Of a stretch of DNA of 21,553 nt, positions 12,548 to 19,956 are shown piece by piece. This DNA is from an uncultured Eubacteriales bacterium. GTDB taxonomy: Bacteria; Bacillota; Clostridia; Christensenellales; Borkfalkiaceae. Numbering within the stretch: the first letter of the stretch is position 1; the number at the start of each line of letters is the position of its first letter. The stretch spans positions 1 through 21,553 of the forward strand of contig URKE01000032.1 of the NCBI GenBank assembly GCA_900548285.1, written 5' to 3'. The notes under the pieces were generated by a model, which was not told where the DNA came from, ran no database searches, and saw only the letters and a list, made by a program, of their open reading frames with translations. A program made the translations under genes and the position numbers.

Positions 12548-15301
12548 ATGGAAAAGGTTAAAAATTTTGAAACTCTGACAAGCGAACAGATTGTCGAACG
12601 GCTGAAAACCGACCGCAAACACGGGCTTACGGAAGAAGAAGCCGCGAAGAGGCTTGAAGCGAACGGCAAAAACAAACTTGCCGAAAAAGCGAAAGACCCT
12701 TGGTACAAAATTTTCTTCGCGCAGTTTAACGACGCGATGATTTTCGTGCTTTTCGCCGCGATTTTAGTTACCGCCGCCATTTCGATTTACGACACGGTGA
12801 AATGGCTCCGCGCGGGCAACGCGTTCGACTTTTTCGGCGTGGGCGACTGGCCGGACGTTATAATCATCCTTTGCGTGGTGCTTATCAACGCCGTTCTCGG
12901 AACGGTTCAGGAAATAAAGGCGCGCTCCTCGCTCGACGCGCTCAAAAAACTTTCCAGCCCCGAAGCGACCGTCATCCGCGACGGAAAACGCCGCAAAATC
13001 AAATCGGAAGATCTTGTCGTGGGCGATATAGTCGTTCTCGAAGAGGGCGACACCGTATGCGCGGATATCAGACTTTTAGAATCTTACAATCTCAAAGCGA
13101 ACGAATCGAGCCTTACGGGCGAATCGACGCAGGTTGAAAAGGACGCGTCCGTCACTCTTTCCGAGCCGGTGGGCGTTGCGGACAGAGTAAACTGCGTTTA
13201 TATGTCCGCTCCCGTCACTTACGGAAGAGGACTCGGCGTCGTCGCGGCGACGGGAATGGATACCGAAATCGGTAAAATAGCCACTGCTCTGGACGATACG
13301 GAAGAAGAACTCACGCCTTTGCAGAAAGTTCTCGCAAAACTCTCCAAATCGCTCGGGCTTTTAACGCTCGCGGTCGTGGTGGCGGTATTCATAGCCGACC
13401 TCGTGTGGATATTCATCGACGGCAGAGGCGGAGAACTCGAAGCGTACATAGAAACCGTTTTATCGTCCATTTCACTCGCCGTCGCGGCGATTCCCGAAGG
13501 ACTGCCCGCCGTGGTTACGATAGTTCTATCGATAGGCGTTCAGAAAATGGTGAAAGCCAACACGATTGTGAGAAAACTCCCGTCCGTGGAAACGCTCGGC
13601 GCGGTTTCGGTTGTCTGCTCCGATAAAACAGGCACGCTCACTCAGAACAAAATGACCGTTGTCGAGGCTTACGCCGACGGCAAAATCGTCAAACGCGAAG
13701 AATTTGCGAACGCAGGTCTGCAAGACTTCCCGCTCCTCGCGGAAGGAATGTGCCTCTGCTCCAACGCGACCGTTGAAGAAGGCGTTTACGGCGACCCGAC
13801 GGAAATAGCGCTCGTCAACTTCGCGATGGAAATCGGCAGAAAAAAATCGGAACTCGAAAGCCTTTCGCCGCGTATCGACGAACTGCCGTTCGACAGCGAA
13901 AGAAAGATGATGACGACGGTGCATAACGGCAAAAGCGGAAACGTAGGCTTCACGAAAGGCGCGCTCGATTCCATTTTAAAACATACGACGAAGATTCTCG
14001 AAAACGGCGAAATCCGCCCGATAACCGACGCAGACGTCGAAAAAATCTACGAAACCAACTCGTATTTTTCGGATAAAGCGCTCAGGGTTCTCGCCCTCGC
14101 GACCAAGGAAACGGACGTTCCCGACGAAAACGACCTTACGTTCGTAGGGCTTGTCGCAATGGTAGACCCCGCCCGCCCCGAAGCGAAAGGCGCGGTTGCA
14201 AAATTCAAACGCGCGGGAATCGTAACCGTTATGATAACGGGCGACCACAAGGACACCGCGTTCGCGATAGCGAAAGAACTCGGCATTTGCAACGACAAAA
14301 ATCAATGCAAAACGGGCGCGGAAGTGGACGCGATGACGGAAGAAGAACTGCGCGAAACGTGTAAAACGGCAAGGGTTTTCGCAAGGGTTTCTCCCGAAAA
14401 CAAAGTGCAGATCGTCAAGGCGTTCAAGGCCAACGGCAACATCTGCGCGATGACGGGCGACGGCGTGAACGACGCACCGAGCCTTAAAGCCGCGGATATC
14501 GGCATCGCGATGGGCATAACCGGCACGGACGTTGCCAAAGGCGCGGCGGACATGGTTCTCACCGACGACAACTTCGCCTCGATCGAAAAAGCCGTGGAAG
14601 AAGGCAGAGGAATCTTCGCGAATATCAAAAAGACTATTCTGTTCCTTATTTCCAGCAACATAGCCGAAGTCCTCGCAATGTTCCTGATTATCTGCGTAGG
14701 TCTGCCCGCTCCGCTTATCGCAATCCACCTTTTGTGGATAAACCTCATCACCGACAGTTTGCCGGCGATCGCGCTCGGTATGGATAAAACCACGAGCGAC
14801 GTTCTCGACGAAAAGCCGCGCAACCCGAACGAAAGTATTTTCGCTCACGGCGGAATGACGCTCGTTCTGGTAAGGGGCGCGATTCTCACCGTTTCCGTGC
14901 TTCTCGCTTACTTCTCGGCGGCATGGCTCAACGGAACGTTCGGTCTTTCGGCAATCAAAGCGCTTTATTCCGCTGATGCCGATATTCTTCATCAGGCTCA
15001 GACGATGGCGTTCACCACGCTCGCGTTCGGCGAACTCTTCCATATGTTCGGAATGCGCAACGCCAACAAATCTTCTTTCGCGGTGTTTAAAAGCGGCAAC
15101 TTCATGATGGGTATTGCGTTCGCGTTCGGTATTATTCTTCAACTCGCCGTAATCGAAATTCCCGCGGCGAGAATGGTGTTCACGACCGCAAACCTTACGG
15201 CATTTGAATGGCTCGTAACCGCCGTCTGCTCGCTCGCGCCGCTCATCTGGCACGAAATCGTGGTTATCGTGAAGAAAATCCGCAATGCAAAACACGCCTG
15301 A
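12548..15301 (+). CDS. P-type cation-transporting ATPase, PII (Ca2+/Mn2+) type
   Basis: Pumps divalent cations out at the expense of ATP. Of 917 residues: N-terminal cation-ATPase domain; LTGES (actuator, 189-193); PEGLP in M4 (316-320); phosphorylation motif DKTGT (Asp359); KGA nucleotide-site motif; MITGDH; TGDGVNDAP (from 636); and about ten membrane helices. Ligand residues of the SERCA calcium sites are present: Glu317 in M4, Asn704 and Glu707 in M5 (SSNIAEV), Asn732, Thr735 and Asp736 in M6 (NLITD). Homologues behind manganese riboswitches in lactic bacteria and streptococci move Mn2+ or Ca2+, so the operon position supports manganese while the site residues also permit calcium. AAGGA precedes the ATG. 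A strong terminator follows. Confidence 0.94.
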   Translation: MEKVKNFETLTSEQIVERLKTDRKHGLTEEEAAKRLEANGKNKLAEKAKDPWYKIFFAQFNDAMIFVLFAAILVTAAISIYDTVKWLRAGNAFDFFGVGDWPDVIIILCVVLINAVLGTVQEIKARSSLDALKKLSSPEATVIRDGKRRKIKSEDLVVGDIVVLEEGDTVCADIRLLESYNLKANESSLTGESTQVEKDASVTLSEPVGVADRVNCVYMSAPVTYGRGLGVVAATGMDTEIGKIATALDDTEEELTPLQKVLAKLSKSLGLLTLAVVVAVFIADLVWIFIDGRGGELEAYIETVLSSISLAVAAIPEGLPAVVTIVLSIGVQKMVKANTIVRKLPSVETLGAVSVVCSDKTGTLTQNKMTVVEAYADGKIVKREEFANAGLQDFPLLAEGMCLCSNATVEEGVYGDPTEIALVNFAMEIGRKKSELESLSPRIDELPFDSERKMMTTVHNGKSGNVGFTKGALDSILKHTTKILENGEIRPITDADVEKIYETNSYFSDKALRVLALATKETDVPDENDLTFVGLVAMVDPARPEAKGAVAKFKRAGIVTVMITGDHKDTAFAIAKELGICNDKNQCKTGAEVDAMTEEELRETCKTARVFARVSPENKVQIVKAFKANGNICAMTGDGVNDAPSLKAADIGIAMGITGTDVAKGAADMVLTDDNFASIEKAVEEGRGIFANIKKTILFLISSNIAEVLAMFLIICVGLPAPLIAIHLLWINLITDSLPAIALGMDKTTSDVLDEKPRNPNESIFAHGGMTLVLVRGAILTVSVLLAYFSAAWLNGTFGLSAIKALYSADADILHQAQTMAFTTLAFGELFHMFGMRNANKSSFAVFKSGNFMMGIAFAFGIILQLAVIEIPAARMVFTTANLTAFEWLVTAVCSLAPLIWHEIVVIVKKIRNAKHA

Positions 15302-15335
15302 TAATTTCGCCTTAAGAGCAATACTTTTAACAAAG

Positions 15336-15376
15336 AACGCCCCGGCATCGGACCTATCCGATGCCGGGGCGTTTTA
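15336..15376. terminator. strong terminator between the ATPase and the lipoprotein gene
   Basis: A perfect 17-bp stem (15336-15352 with 15357-15373), 4-base loop, followed by T residues. The flanks suit the rightward ATPase best; the convergent lipoprotein gene ends 15 bases beyond and can share it. Confidence 0.9.
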
Positions 15377-15390
15377 TCGCGTTTATCGAC

Positions 15391-16329
15391 TTATACGCTT
15401 TCGTTTTCAATTTCCGTTCTGGTTTTTCTGCACCATTGACAAACCTCTTCGCCGCCTTCATTTATATATTCGTGACCGTAGGCAGGAATGTCTTCAATCC
15501 ATGCTTTATAATGGCACTGATTACATTCGCCGTATCGATATCCGACTACCGAACAAAACGGCTCTCCAGGGCAATCGGTTGTATTCATAAAATGCGTTCC
15601 GTCGAGTTCCGGTCCGCAGCCGGGCTGCCCCCTATGTTTATAATAATCGAATGTTCCGCCGTCCCAACCCTTGAAAGAAATCGCTACGCTTCTGTCCACA
15701 AACCATTCGTCAACAATCGTCCAATTAAGGCTCGGACTTTCTTCGCGGTGTTTCCAGGTTATTTCCCACGCCTTGTTTTCAAGAACTTCGCCGATATCTT
15801 CCGTCTGCTTGTCGAGTTTAAAGGTTTCGACCTTGCTGTCGTCGCCGACAGCCCAGTGAAATCTGAATTCGTACCATTCGATTTCGTTTTCCGCTTTTTT
15901 GCACGTCTCGCAAACGCCTTTCACGATATTATGCCCCGTCGGCAAAACTTTATGATATATCTTTTTATAACCGCAACCTTTTTTGCAGGTTTCAACGGTT
16001 CCGCCAACCGTAGTGCAGGTTGCGGCGACGATATCTCTCTTCAACTCGTGAGCGCATTCCGCAGATTCGCCACCGGACGAACCCGTTTCGTCTTCTTTAC
16101 CGGAATCGCTTTCGCCGTAATTCCCGTCGCTCGATTCGCCCTTGCTGTCGCCCGCGGAAGAAGTCTGATCTTCCGACCCCGAATCTTCTCTTTCCGAAGC
16201 GGAAATCATCGGATCGCCGCCGAGCGAATCGGTCGGCGAGCCGCCCGCAGAACCTTCGAGACACGAAAGGCAAAGACAACATACCATCATCAGCGACATG
16301 ATTATCGCCGAAATTTTAATCGATCTCAT
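15391..16329 (-). CDS. hypothetical secreted lipoprotein with two Cys-pair/GH repeats
   Basis: No named family recognised. With the start at 16329 (GGAGG nine bases upstream) the protein has 312 residues; a GTG at 16336 falls too close to that site. A signal peptide is rich in Met and Cys (SLMMVCCLCLSC) and Cys23 is the likely lipidated residue. Residues about 24-88 are a Ser/Gly/Asp/Glu-rich spacer. Then a cysteine repeat (CAHELKR, CTTVGG, CKKGCG, PTGHN, CETC), a central domain of about 110 residues rich in Trp and charged residues, and a second copy of the repeat (GECNQC, YGHEY, CQWC). This repeat type is common in surface proteins of gut Clostridia; paired cysteines suggest metal binding or disulphides (inference). 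Confidence 0.85.
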   Translation of the reverse strand: MRSIKISAIIMSLMMVCCLCLSCLEGSAGGSPTDSLGGDPMISASEREDSGSEDQTSSAGDSKGESSDGNYGESDSGKEDETGSSGGESAECAHELKRDIVAATCTTVGGTVETCKKGCGYKKIYHKVLPTGHNIVKGVCETCKKAENEIEWYEFRFHWAVGDDSKVETFKLDKQTEDIGEVLENKAWEITWKHREESPSLNWTIVDEWFVDRSVAISFKGWDGGTFDYYKHRGQPGCGPELDGTHFMNTTDCPGEPFCSVVGYRYGECNQCHYKAWIEDIPAYGHEYINEGGEEVCQWCRKTRTEIENESV

Positions 16330-16350
16330 AAAAACCACCCTCCTTTTTTC

Positions 16351-16380
16351 ATAATATCATAGTTGCGCCCGCCCGGTCAA
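16351..16380 (-). promoter_or_regulatory. probable promoter of the lipoprotein gene
   Basis: On the minus strand TTGACC (16375-16380) and TATTAT (16351-16356) with an 18-base spacer. A TTGTTG/TATGAT pair overlaps it as an alternative. Confidence 0.5.
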
Positions 16381-16418
16381 CAATTTCGCCTGAAAAATAT
16401 GCCGACGGCGTTCACTCG

Positions 16419-16447
16419 TTGACATTTTCTTTCCGCGATGATATAAT
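16419..16447 (+). promoter_or_regulatory. sigma-A promoter of the sufC-sufB-like operon
   Basis: Perfect TTGACA (16419-16424) and perfect TATAAT (16442-16447), 17-base spacer; the gene starts at 16478. Confidence 0.88.
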
Positions 16448-16477
16448 TTAAACGGAAAATTGTATCCGGAGAAAAAT

Positions 16478-17215
16478 ATGCTCGAATTACGAAATATATG
16501 TTACTCCGCCGAAAACGACGGCGTGAAAAAAGACATAATCAAAAACGTGAGCCTTAAACTGAACGAAAAATTTATCGCGTTCACCGGGCCTAACGGCGGA
16601 GGAAAATCCACCCTCGCCAAAATCATCATGGGAATAATCAAGCCGACGAGCGGTCGGATAATTTTCGACGGAAAAGACGTGACGGATTTATCCGTTACGG
16701 ACAGGGCGAAAGCCGGAATCGCGTTCGCTTTTCAGCAACCAGTCAAGTTCAAGGGCATAACCGTGACCGACCTCATAGAAATCGCGAGCGGCAAAAAACT
16801 TTCCGTAAGCGAAATCTGCGGTTATCTTTCCGAAGTGGGGCTTTGCGCGAGGGAATACGTGGACAGAGAGATAAACGCGAGCCTTTCGGGCGGCGAACTG
16901 AAACGAATCGAAATAGCGGTAACTCTCGCCAGAAAGAGCAAATTCACGATTTTCGACGAACCCGAAGCGGGCATCGACCTGTGGAGTTTCAACAGCCTTA
17001 TCCGCGTTTTTGAAAATCTCGCGGCAAAAACCGCGGAATCGCTCCTCATCATCTCGCATCAGGAAAGAATTCTCTCGATTGCCGACAGAATAATCGTTAT
17101 TTCGGACGGCGAAGTGACGAAAGACGGAAAAGGCAGCGACGTTCTGCCCGGAATTTTATCCGCTTCCTCCACCTGCAACGTACTTAAAGACAAAACCAAG
17201 GAGGCGGTTTTATGA
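16478..17215 (+). CDS. sufC: SufC-like Fe-S cluster assembly ATPase
   Basis: The soluble ABC ATPase that drives Fe-S scaffold remodelling with SufB-type partners. Of 245 residues: Walker A GPNGGGKST, Q-loop AFQQPVKFKGITV, signature LSGGELKRIEIA, Walker B FTIFDEPEAGIDLWSF, H-loop IISHQERIL. DEPEAGIDLWS and the FQ(Q/Y)P stretch separate SufC from transporter ATPases. The start at 16478 (MLELRNI) follows GGAGA; an in-frame TTG at 16460 is less likely. Its stop overlaps the next gene by four bases (ATGA). With only one SufB-like partner and no sufS, sufU, sufD or sufR next to it, the pair looks like the two-gene minimal (SmsCB-type) system known in archaea and some Clostridia. Confidence 0.9.
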   Translation: MLELRNICYSAENDGVKKDIIKNVSLKLNEKFIAFTGPNGGGKSTLAKIIMGIIKPTSGRIIFDGKDVTDLSVTDRAKAGIAFAFQQPVKFKGITVTDLIEIASGKKLSVSEICGYLSEVGLCAREYVDREINASLSGGELKRIEIAVTLARKSKFTIFDEPEAGIDLWSFNSLIRVFENLAAKTAESLLIISHQERILSIADRIIVISDGEVTKDGKGSDVLPGILSASSTCNVLKDKTKEAVL

Positions 17216-18135
17216 ACTTAGGCAACACCGAAAAAAGTCTGCTCAAAGAAATAGCCGGGCTGGAAGCGATCCCCACGGGGGCTTATAACGTCCGCGAAAA
17301 CGGAAAACTCGCCGGGAGAAACGTCACCGCGCACATAGACATAGTGACGAAAAAGGACAAGCCGGGCATCGACATTTATATTAAATCGGAAACGAAAGGC
17401 GAAAGGGTGGACATCCCCGTCATTCTCACCGAAACGGGACTGAACGACCTCGTTTATAACGACTTTTACGTTGCCGACGGCGCGGACGTAACCATAGTCG
17501 CAGGTTGCGGCATACACAACGCGGGCGGTTTGAAGAGCGAACACGACGGAATTCACGCTTTCCATATCGGCAAAAACGCGAAAGTTTTGTATATCGAAAA
17601 GCATTACGGCGAGGGCGAGGGAACGGGCGAAAGAATTCTCAACCCCACCACTCTGGTCGAAATCGACGAGGGCGGATCGATGACGATGGAAACTGCGCAG
17701 ATTAAAGGCGTGGATTCCGCGATAAGGAAAACCGACGCCGTGTTGAAAGACGGCGCGACGCTCGTTATTCACGAAAAAATAATGACGCACGGCAAGCAAT
17801 ACGCCGAAACGAATTTCCACGTTGCGCTGAACGGCAAAAACTCGGGCGCGCACGTAATTTCGAGGTCGATAGCCAAAGACGATTCGCATCAGAAATACAT
17901 TTCCTGCGTGGACGGAAACGCGAAATGCTCGGGGCATACCGAATGCGACGCGATTATCATGGACCACGGCTCCGTTACGGCTAAGCCCGAACTCAACGCG
18001 AACAACGTCGACGCAAGTCTTATCCACGAAGCGGCGATAGGTAAAATCGCGGGGGAACAACTCATAAAACTTATGTCGCTCGGCTTGACTGAAAAAGAAG
18101 CCGAAGAAAAAATCGTGGACGGATTTTTGAAATAA
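17212..18135 (+). CDS. SufB/SufD-family Fe-S scaffold, short (SmsB-like) form
   Basis: Likely scaffold on which the Fe-S cluster is built, working with the SufC-like ATPase encoded just before it (ATGA overlap). At 307 residues it is much shorter than E. coli SufB (495) or SufD (423) and holds mainly the beta-helix core and C-terminus. Conserved points: Cys245 in GHTECDAIIMD, at the place of the essential SufB cysteine in QCDS, and His272-Glu273 in IHEAAIGKI, at the place of the SufB HEA motif, followed by EQLIKLMSLGLTEKEAEEKIVDGFL, the SufC-binding end. Keeping Cys and Glu points to a SufB-like scaffold rather than SufD. Other cysteines: Cys99, Cys232, Cys239. Confidence 0.88.
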   Translation: MNLGNTEKSLLKEIAGLEAIPTGAYNVRENGKLAGRNVTAHIDIVTKKDKPGIDIYIKSETKGERVDIPVILTETGLNDLVYNDFYVADGADVTIVAGCGIHNAGGLKSEHDGIHAFHIGKNAKVLYIEKHYGEGEGTGERILNPTTLVEIDEGGSMTMETAQIKGVDSAIRKTDAVLKDGATLVIHEKIMTHGKQYAETNFHVALNGKNSGAHVISRSIAKDDSHQKYISCVDGNAKCSGHTECDAIIMDHGSVTAKPELNANNVDASLIHEAAIGKIAGEQLIKLMSLGLTEKEAEEKIVDGFLK

Positions 18136-18226
18136 TTTTAAATCAAACCGATAAAAAAAGAAAAATAGGCGGCGATCGTCGGGCAAAATCTCAAACGCGA
18201 CGAAGACGCGCCGAAGGAGTTATAAT

Positions 18227-18730
18227 ATGGCAAAAAAAGAAAGCAAAACAAAAGTTAAAAGAATCAGATCGACCGAGGACAAGAATCTGCTTATCTCCGC
18301 GCTGGTTTACATCGTTCTGGGCGCAATGCTCTGCATTTTCAGAACGCAGATGCTCAACTGGGCAATGACTGTAGCCGGTATCATCGCGATCGTTATCGGC
18401 GTGCTCGCTATTTTAAAAGGCGACCTCGTTTACGGTATCGTCACGGCGGCGATCGGCGCGCTCATCATTCTCGGCGGCTGGCTTTTCCTCGAGATAGTTC
18501 TCCTCGTTCTCGGCGTGGTCCTCGTGGTGAAAGGCATTCTCGAACTCGTCGCCTGCCTCAGATTCTCGAAGATAAACATCGTTGCTCTTCTCGCGGCGAT
18601 CCTTACGATAGTCATCGGCGTTCTGCTCATCGTCAGCAAATGGCAGGTTACCGACACGTTCCTTATCGTTATCGGCGTAATCCTTATCGTAGACGGCGTG
18701 TTTATGTTCTTCGGCAAAAAACTCGTCTGA
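18227..18730 (+). CDS. DUF308/HdeD-like small membrane protein
   Basis: Function unknown; HdeD-type proteins are linked to acid or stress resistance in other bacteria. The 167-residue protein has a basic cytoplasmic N-terminus (about 20 residues) and six closely spaced hydrophobic helices with the family's repeating IxxGxLxIxxG pattern (LVYIVLGAMLCIF, MTVAGIIAIVIGVLAILKG, IVTAAIGALIILGGWLF, IVLLVLGVVLVVKGILELV, ILTIVIGVLLIVS, LIVIGVILIVDGVFMF). Start behind AAGGAG. It follows the sufB-like gene by 91 bases without a clear promoter or terminator, so cotranscription is possible. Six bases after its stop begins the 280-bp inverted-repeat element. Confidence 0.85.
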   Translation: MAKKESKTKVKRIRSTEDKNLLISALVYIVLGAMLCIFRTQMLNWAMTVAGIIAIVIGVLAILKGDLVYGIVTAAIGALIILGGWLFLEIVLLVLGVVLVVKGILELVACLRFSKINIVALLAAILTIVIGVLLIVSKWQVTDTFLIVIGVILIVDGVFMFFGKKLV

Positions 18731-18736
18731 TTCACT

Positions 18737-19016
18737 TAGCCGAGAGGGATCCGAACCACATTAAGTTTTAACGGTGCAAAATTTGCAAAATCTGCGTTAA
18801 ACTCATTTATAATACGGCAAGTATTATCGCGTTCGTTTGCCTTGATTTTCCTAAATTTATCGCCGTTAAAATGCGAAGCACCTTAAAGCCGTATTTTTTA
18901 GGCGGTTGTGACGAAGATTTGCGCAGACGTACTGTACGTACTTCAAGCAAAGATTTGCCGCAACAGGCAAAAAAGACGGCTTTAAGGCTTGATGGGGTTC
19001 GAATCCCTCTCGGCTA
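18737..19016. repeat. 280-bp element with 29-bp terminal inverted repeats resembling a tRNA 3' end
   Basis: The first 29 bases (18737-18765) match the reverse complement of the last 29 (18988-19016) at 26 positions. The right end reads GGGGTTCGAATCCCTCTCGG then CTA, like a tRNA T-arm and acceptor strand; the left end is its mirror. No D-arm or anticodon arm fits, so this is not a complete tRNA. Inside are further hairpins: 18764-18803, 18809-18827 (7-bp stem) and a long imperfect one joining CCTTAAAGCCGT (18872-18883 region) with ACGGCTTTAAGG (18976-18987), centred on GTACTGTACGTAC. The ends TAGCC/GGCTA would suit a TA-duplicating miniature transposable element sitting between the DUF308 gene and its terminator; a branched non-coding RNA is the other reading. 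No protein is encoded. Confidence 0.6.
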
Positions 19017-19025
19017 AAAAAACAG

Positions 19026-19055
19026 AAAAGCCTCCCGCTTCGGGAGGCTTTTATT
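19026..19055. terminator. bidirectional intrinsic terminator
   Basis: AAAAGCCTCCCG (19026-19037) pairs perfectly with CGGGAGGCTTTT (19041-19052) over CTT, with A residues on the left and T residues on the right. It can end the DUF308 transcript through the inverted-repeat element and the leftward exonuclease gene. Confidence 0.88.
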
Positions 19056-19066
19056 TTGTAAATCTA

Positions 19067-19104
19067 CGTCTATAAGTCGATTATCGACTAATTTTATCTG
19101 CAAT
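19067..19104. repeat. short palindromic repeat, copy B
   Basis: 38 bases with the palindromic core GTCGATTATCGAC (19076-19088). It matches copy A at 29 of 38 positions, and the two stem differences compensate each other. It lies between the exonuclease stop and the terminator at 19026, in reverse orientation relative to that gene. Confidence 0.6.
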
Positions 19105-19114
19105 TAACACAATT

Positions 19115-19741
19115 TTACTCATCGTCGCCGGCGACCGACCGCAGATACTTCTCTTTTATTTCCGCCAGGTCGCCTATGCGTTTCGCGCCCTCGTTAAAAG
19201 CAAGATAAAGCGCGGCGGTATCGTAGCGCGCATCGTGTCCGCCCACGTCGAGAACAGAAAACAGTTCGACGGTTTTTCGCGTCACGTCATAAGGATAAAT
19301 ATCCAGAAATCCGATGAGTTCGGAAAGTTTGGGATATTTATACCCCGCGTGGTTTTCCCTCGGGAGTTTCATTATATTCGTAAAAAACTTCATCGTATCG
19401 AACTCCTGTTTATAACGGAAACGCCTGTCCTGATAACAGAATTCCGCTATCATAAAGTTTATATCGAACTTCACGTTGTGAGCCACGATAAGGTCCGCCG
19501 AGGAAAAATCGTCGTAAATTTCGTCGATATCGCACGAGAAAGTCTTTCCGTTTGACAAAACCGCGAGTTTTTCCGGCGTGAAGCCATGCACCGCGACTGC
19601 CGACGGCTCGATATATTCCACGGCAAAAAAGAAGTTTTTCGCCCGCGTTTCCGTTTCGCTCTGCATTACGTAAGAAAGTTGAATTATTCTGCCGGGTATC
19701 AGCCCCGTCGTTTCCGTATCGAAAAAAAGTATCATAGGCAT
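19115..19741 (-). CDS. DnaQ-like DEDDh 3'-5' exonuclease
   Basis: A 208-residue exonuclease of the DNA polymerase III epsilon / RNase T superfamily. ExoI motif FFDTETTG (residues 6-13), ExoII AHNVKFDINFM with the catalytic Asp, and ExoIII with HDARYDTAALYL, giving the D-E-D-H-D set. There is no polymerase or helicase domain attached; such stand-alone proteins take part in proofreading, repair or RNA trimming, and the sequence does not decide. The start (MPMILFFDTETTG) follows AAGGA. It is a single-gene unit with its own promoter and shares the terminator at 19026. Confidence 0.9.
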   Translation of the reverse strand: MPMILFFDTETTGLIPGRIIQLSYVMQSETETRAKNFFFAVEYIEPSAVAVHGFTPEKLAVLSNGKTFSCDIDEIYDDFSSADLIVAHNVKFDINFMIAEFCYQDRRFRYKQEFDTMKFFTNIMKLPRENHAGYKYPKLSELIGFLDIYPYDVTRKTVELFSVLDVGGHDARYDTAALYLAFNEGAKRIGDLAEIKEKYLRSVAGDDE

Positions 19742-19754
19742 TGCTTTCCTTATC

Positions 19755-19787
19755 GGATTATATCATACCCGGGATTATATCATACCC
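19755..19787. repeat. 16-base tandem repeat carrying a duplicated -10 box
   Basis: GGATTATATCATACCC occurs at 19755-19770 and again at 19772-19787. On the minus strand each unit holds a TATAAT, so the exonuclease promoter has two -10 candidates 17 bases apart. Confidence 0.8.
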
Positions 19788-19802
19788 TGTTCTTTTTTGC
19801 AA
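19774..19802 (-). promoter_or_regulatory. probable promoter of the exonuclease gene
   Basis: Minus-strand TTGCAA (19797-19802) and TATAAT (19774-19779) with a 17-base spacer, about 30 bases before the ATG; the second TATAAT lies at 19757-19762, without a good -35. Confidence 0.6.
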
Positions 19803-19875
19803 GAACTCGCCACGTCATCCAGACGCGATTTGATAGTCGAAAAATACGCGATTTCACGGTTTGGTCATATTTAAG

Positions 19876-19904
19876 TTGATTTATTTATGAAAATATTGTA
19901 TAAT
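19876..19904 (+). promoter_or_regulatory. promoter of the DUF1508 protein gene
   Basis: TTGATT (19876-19881) and TATAAT (19899-19904) with a 17-base spacer; the ATG is at 19957 behind AAAGGA. Confidence 0.7.
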
Positions 19905-19956
19905 TAAAGCGAAATTGCGACATTGAAGATTTAATTTGCGATTTTAAAGGAAAAAA

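Noticed and set aside
13976..15295. 439-codon minus-strand frame opposite the P-type ATPase gene
   Set aside because: Antisense shadow, no start signal, no recognisable domain.
18988..19016. A tRNA gene ending at 19016
   Set aside because: The T-arm-like and acceptor-like end is present, but no matching 5' acceptor, D-arm or anticodon arm lies within tRNA distance, and the only AGCCGAG upstream (18738) is the mirror-image end of the same element.
18737..19016. tmRNA (ssrA)
   Set aside because: The length and tRNA-like 3' end fit roughly, but the 5' end, the 3' CCA and a tag reading frame ending in Ala-Ala are missing.
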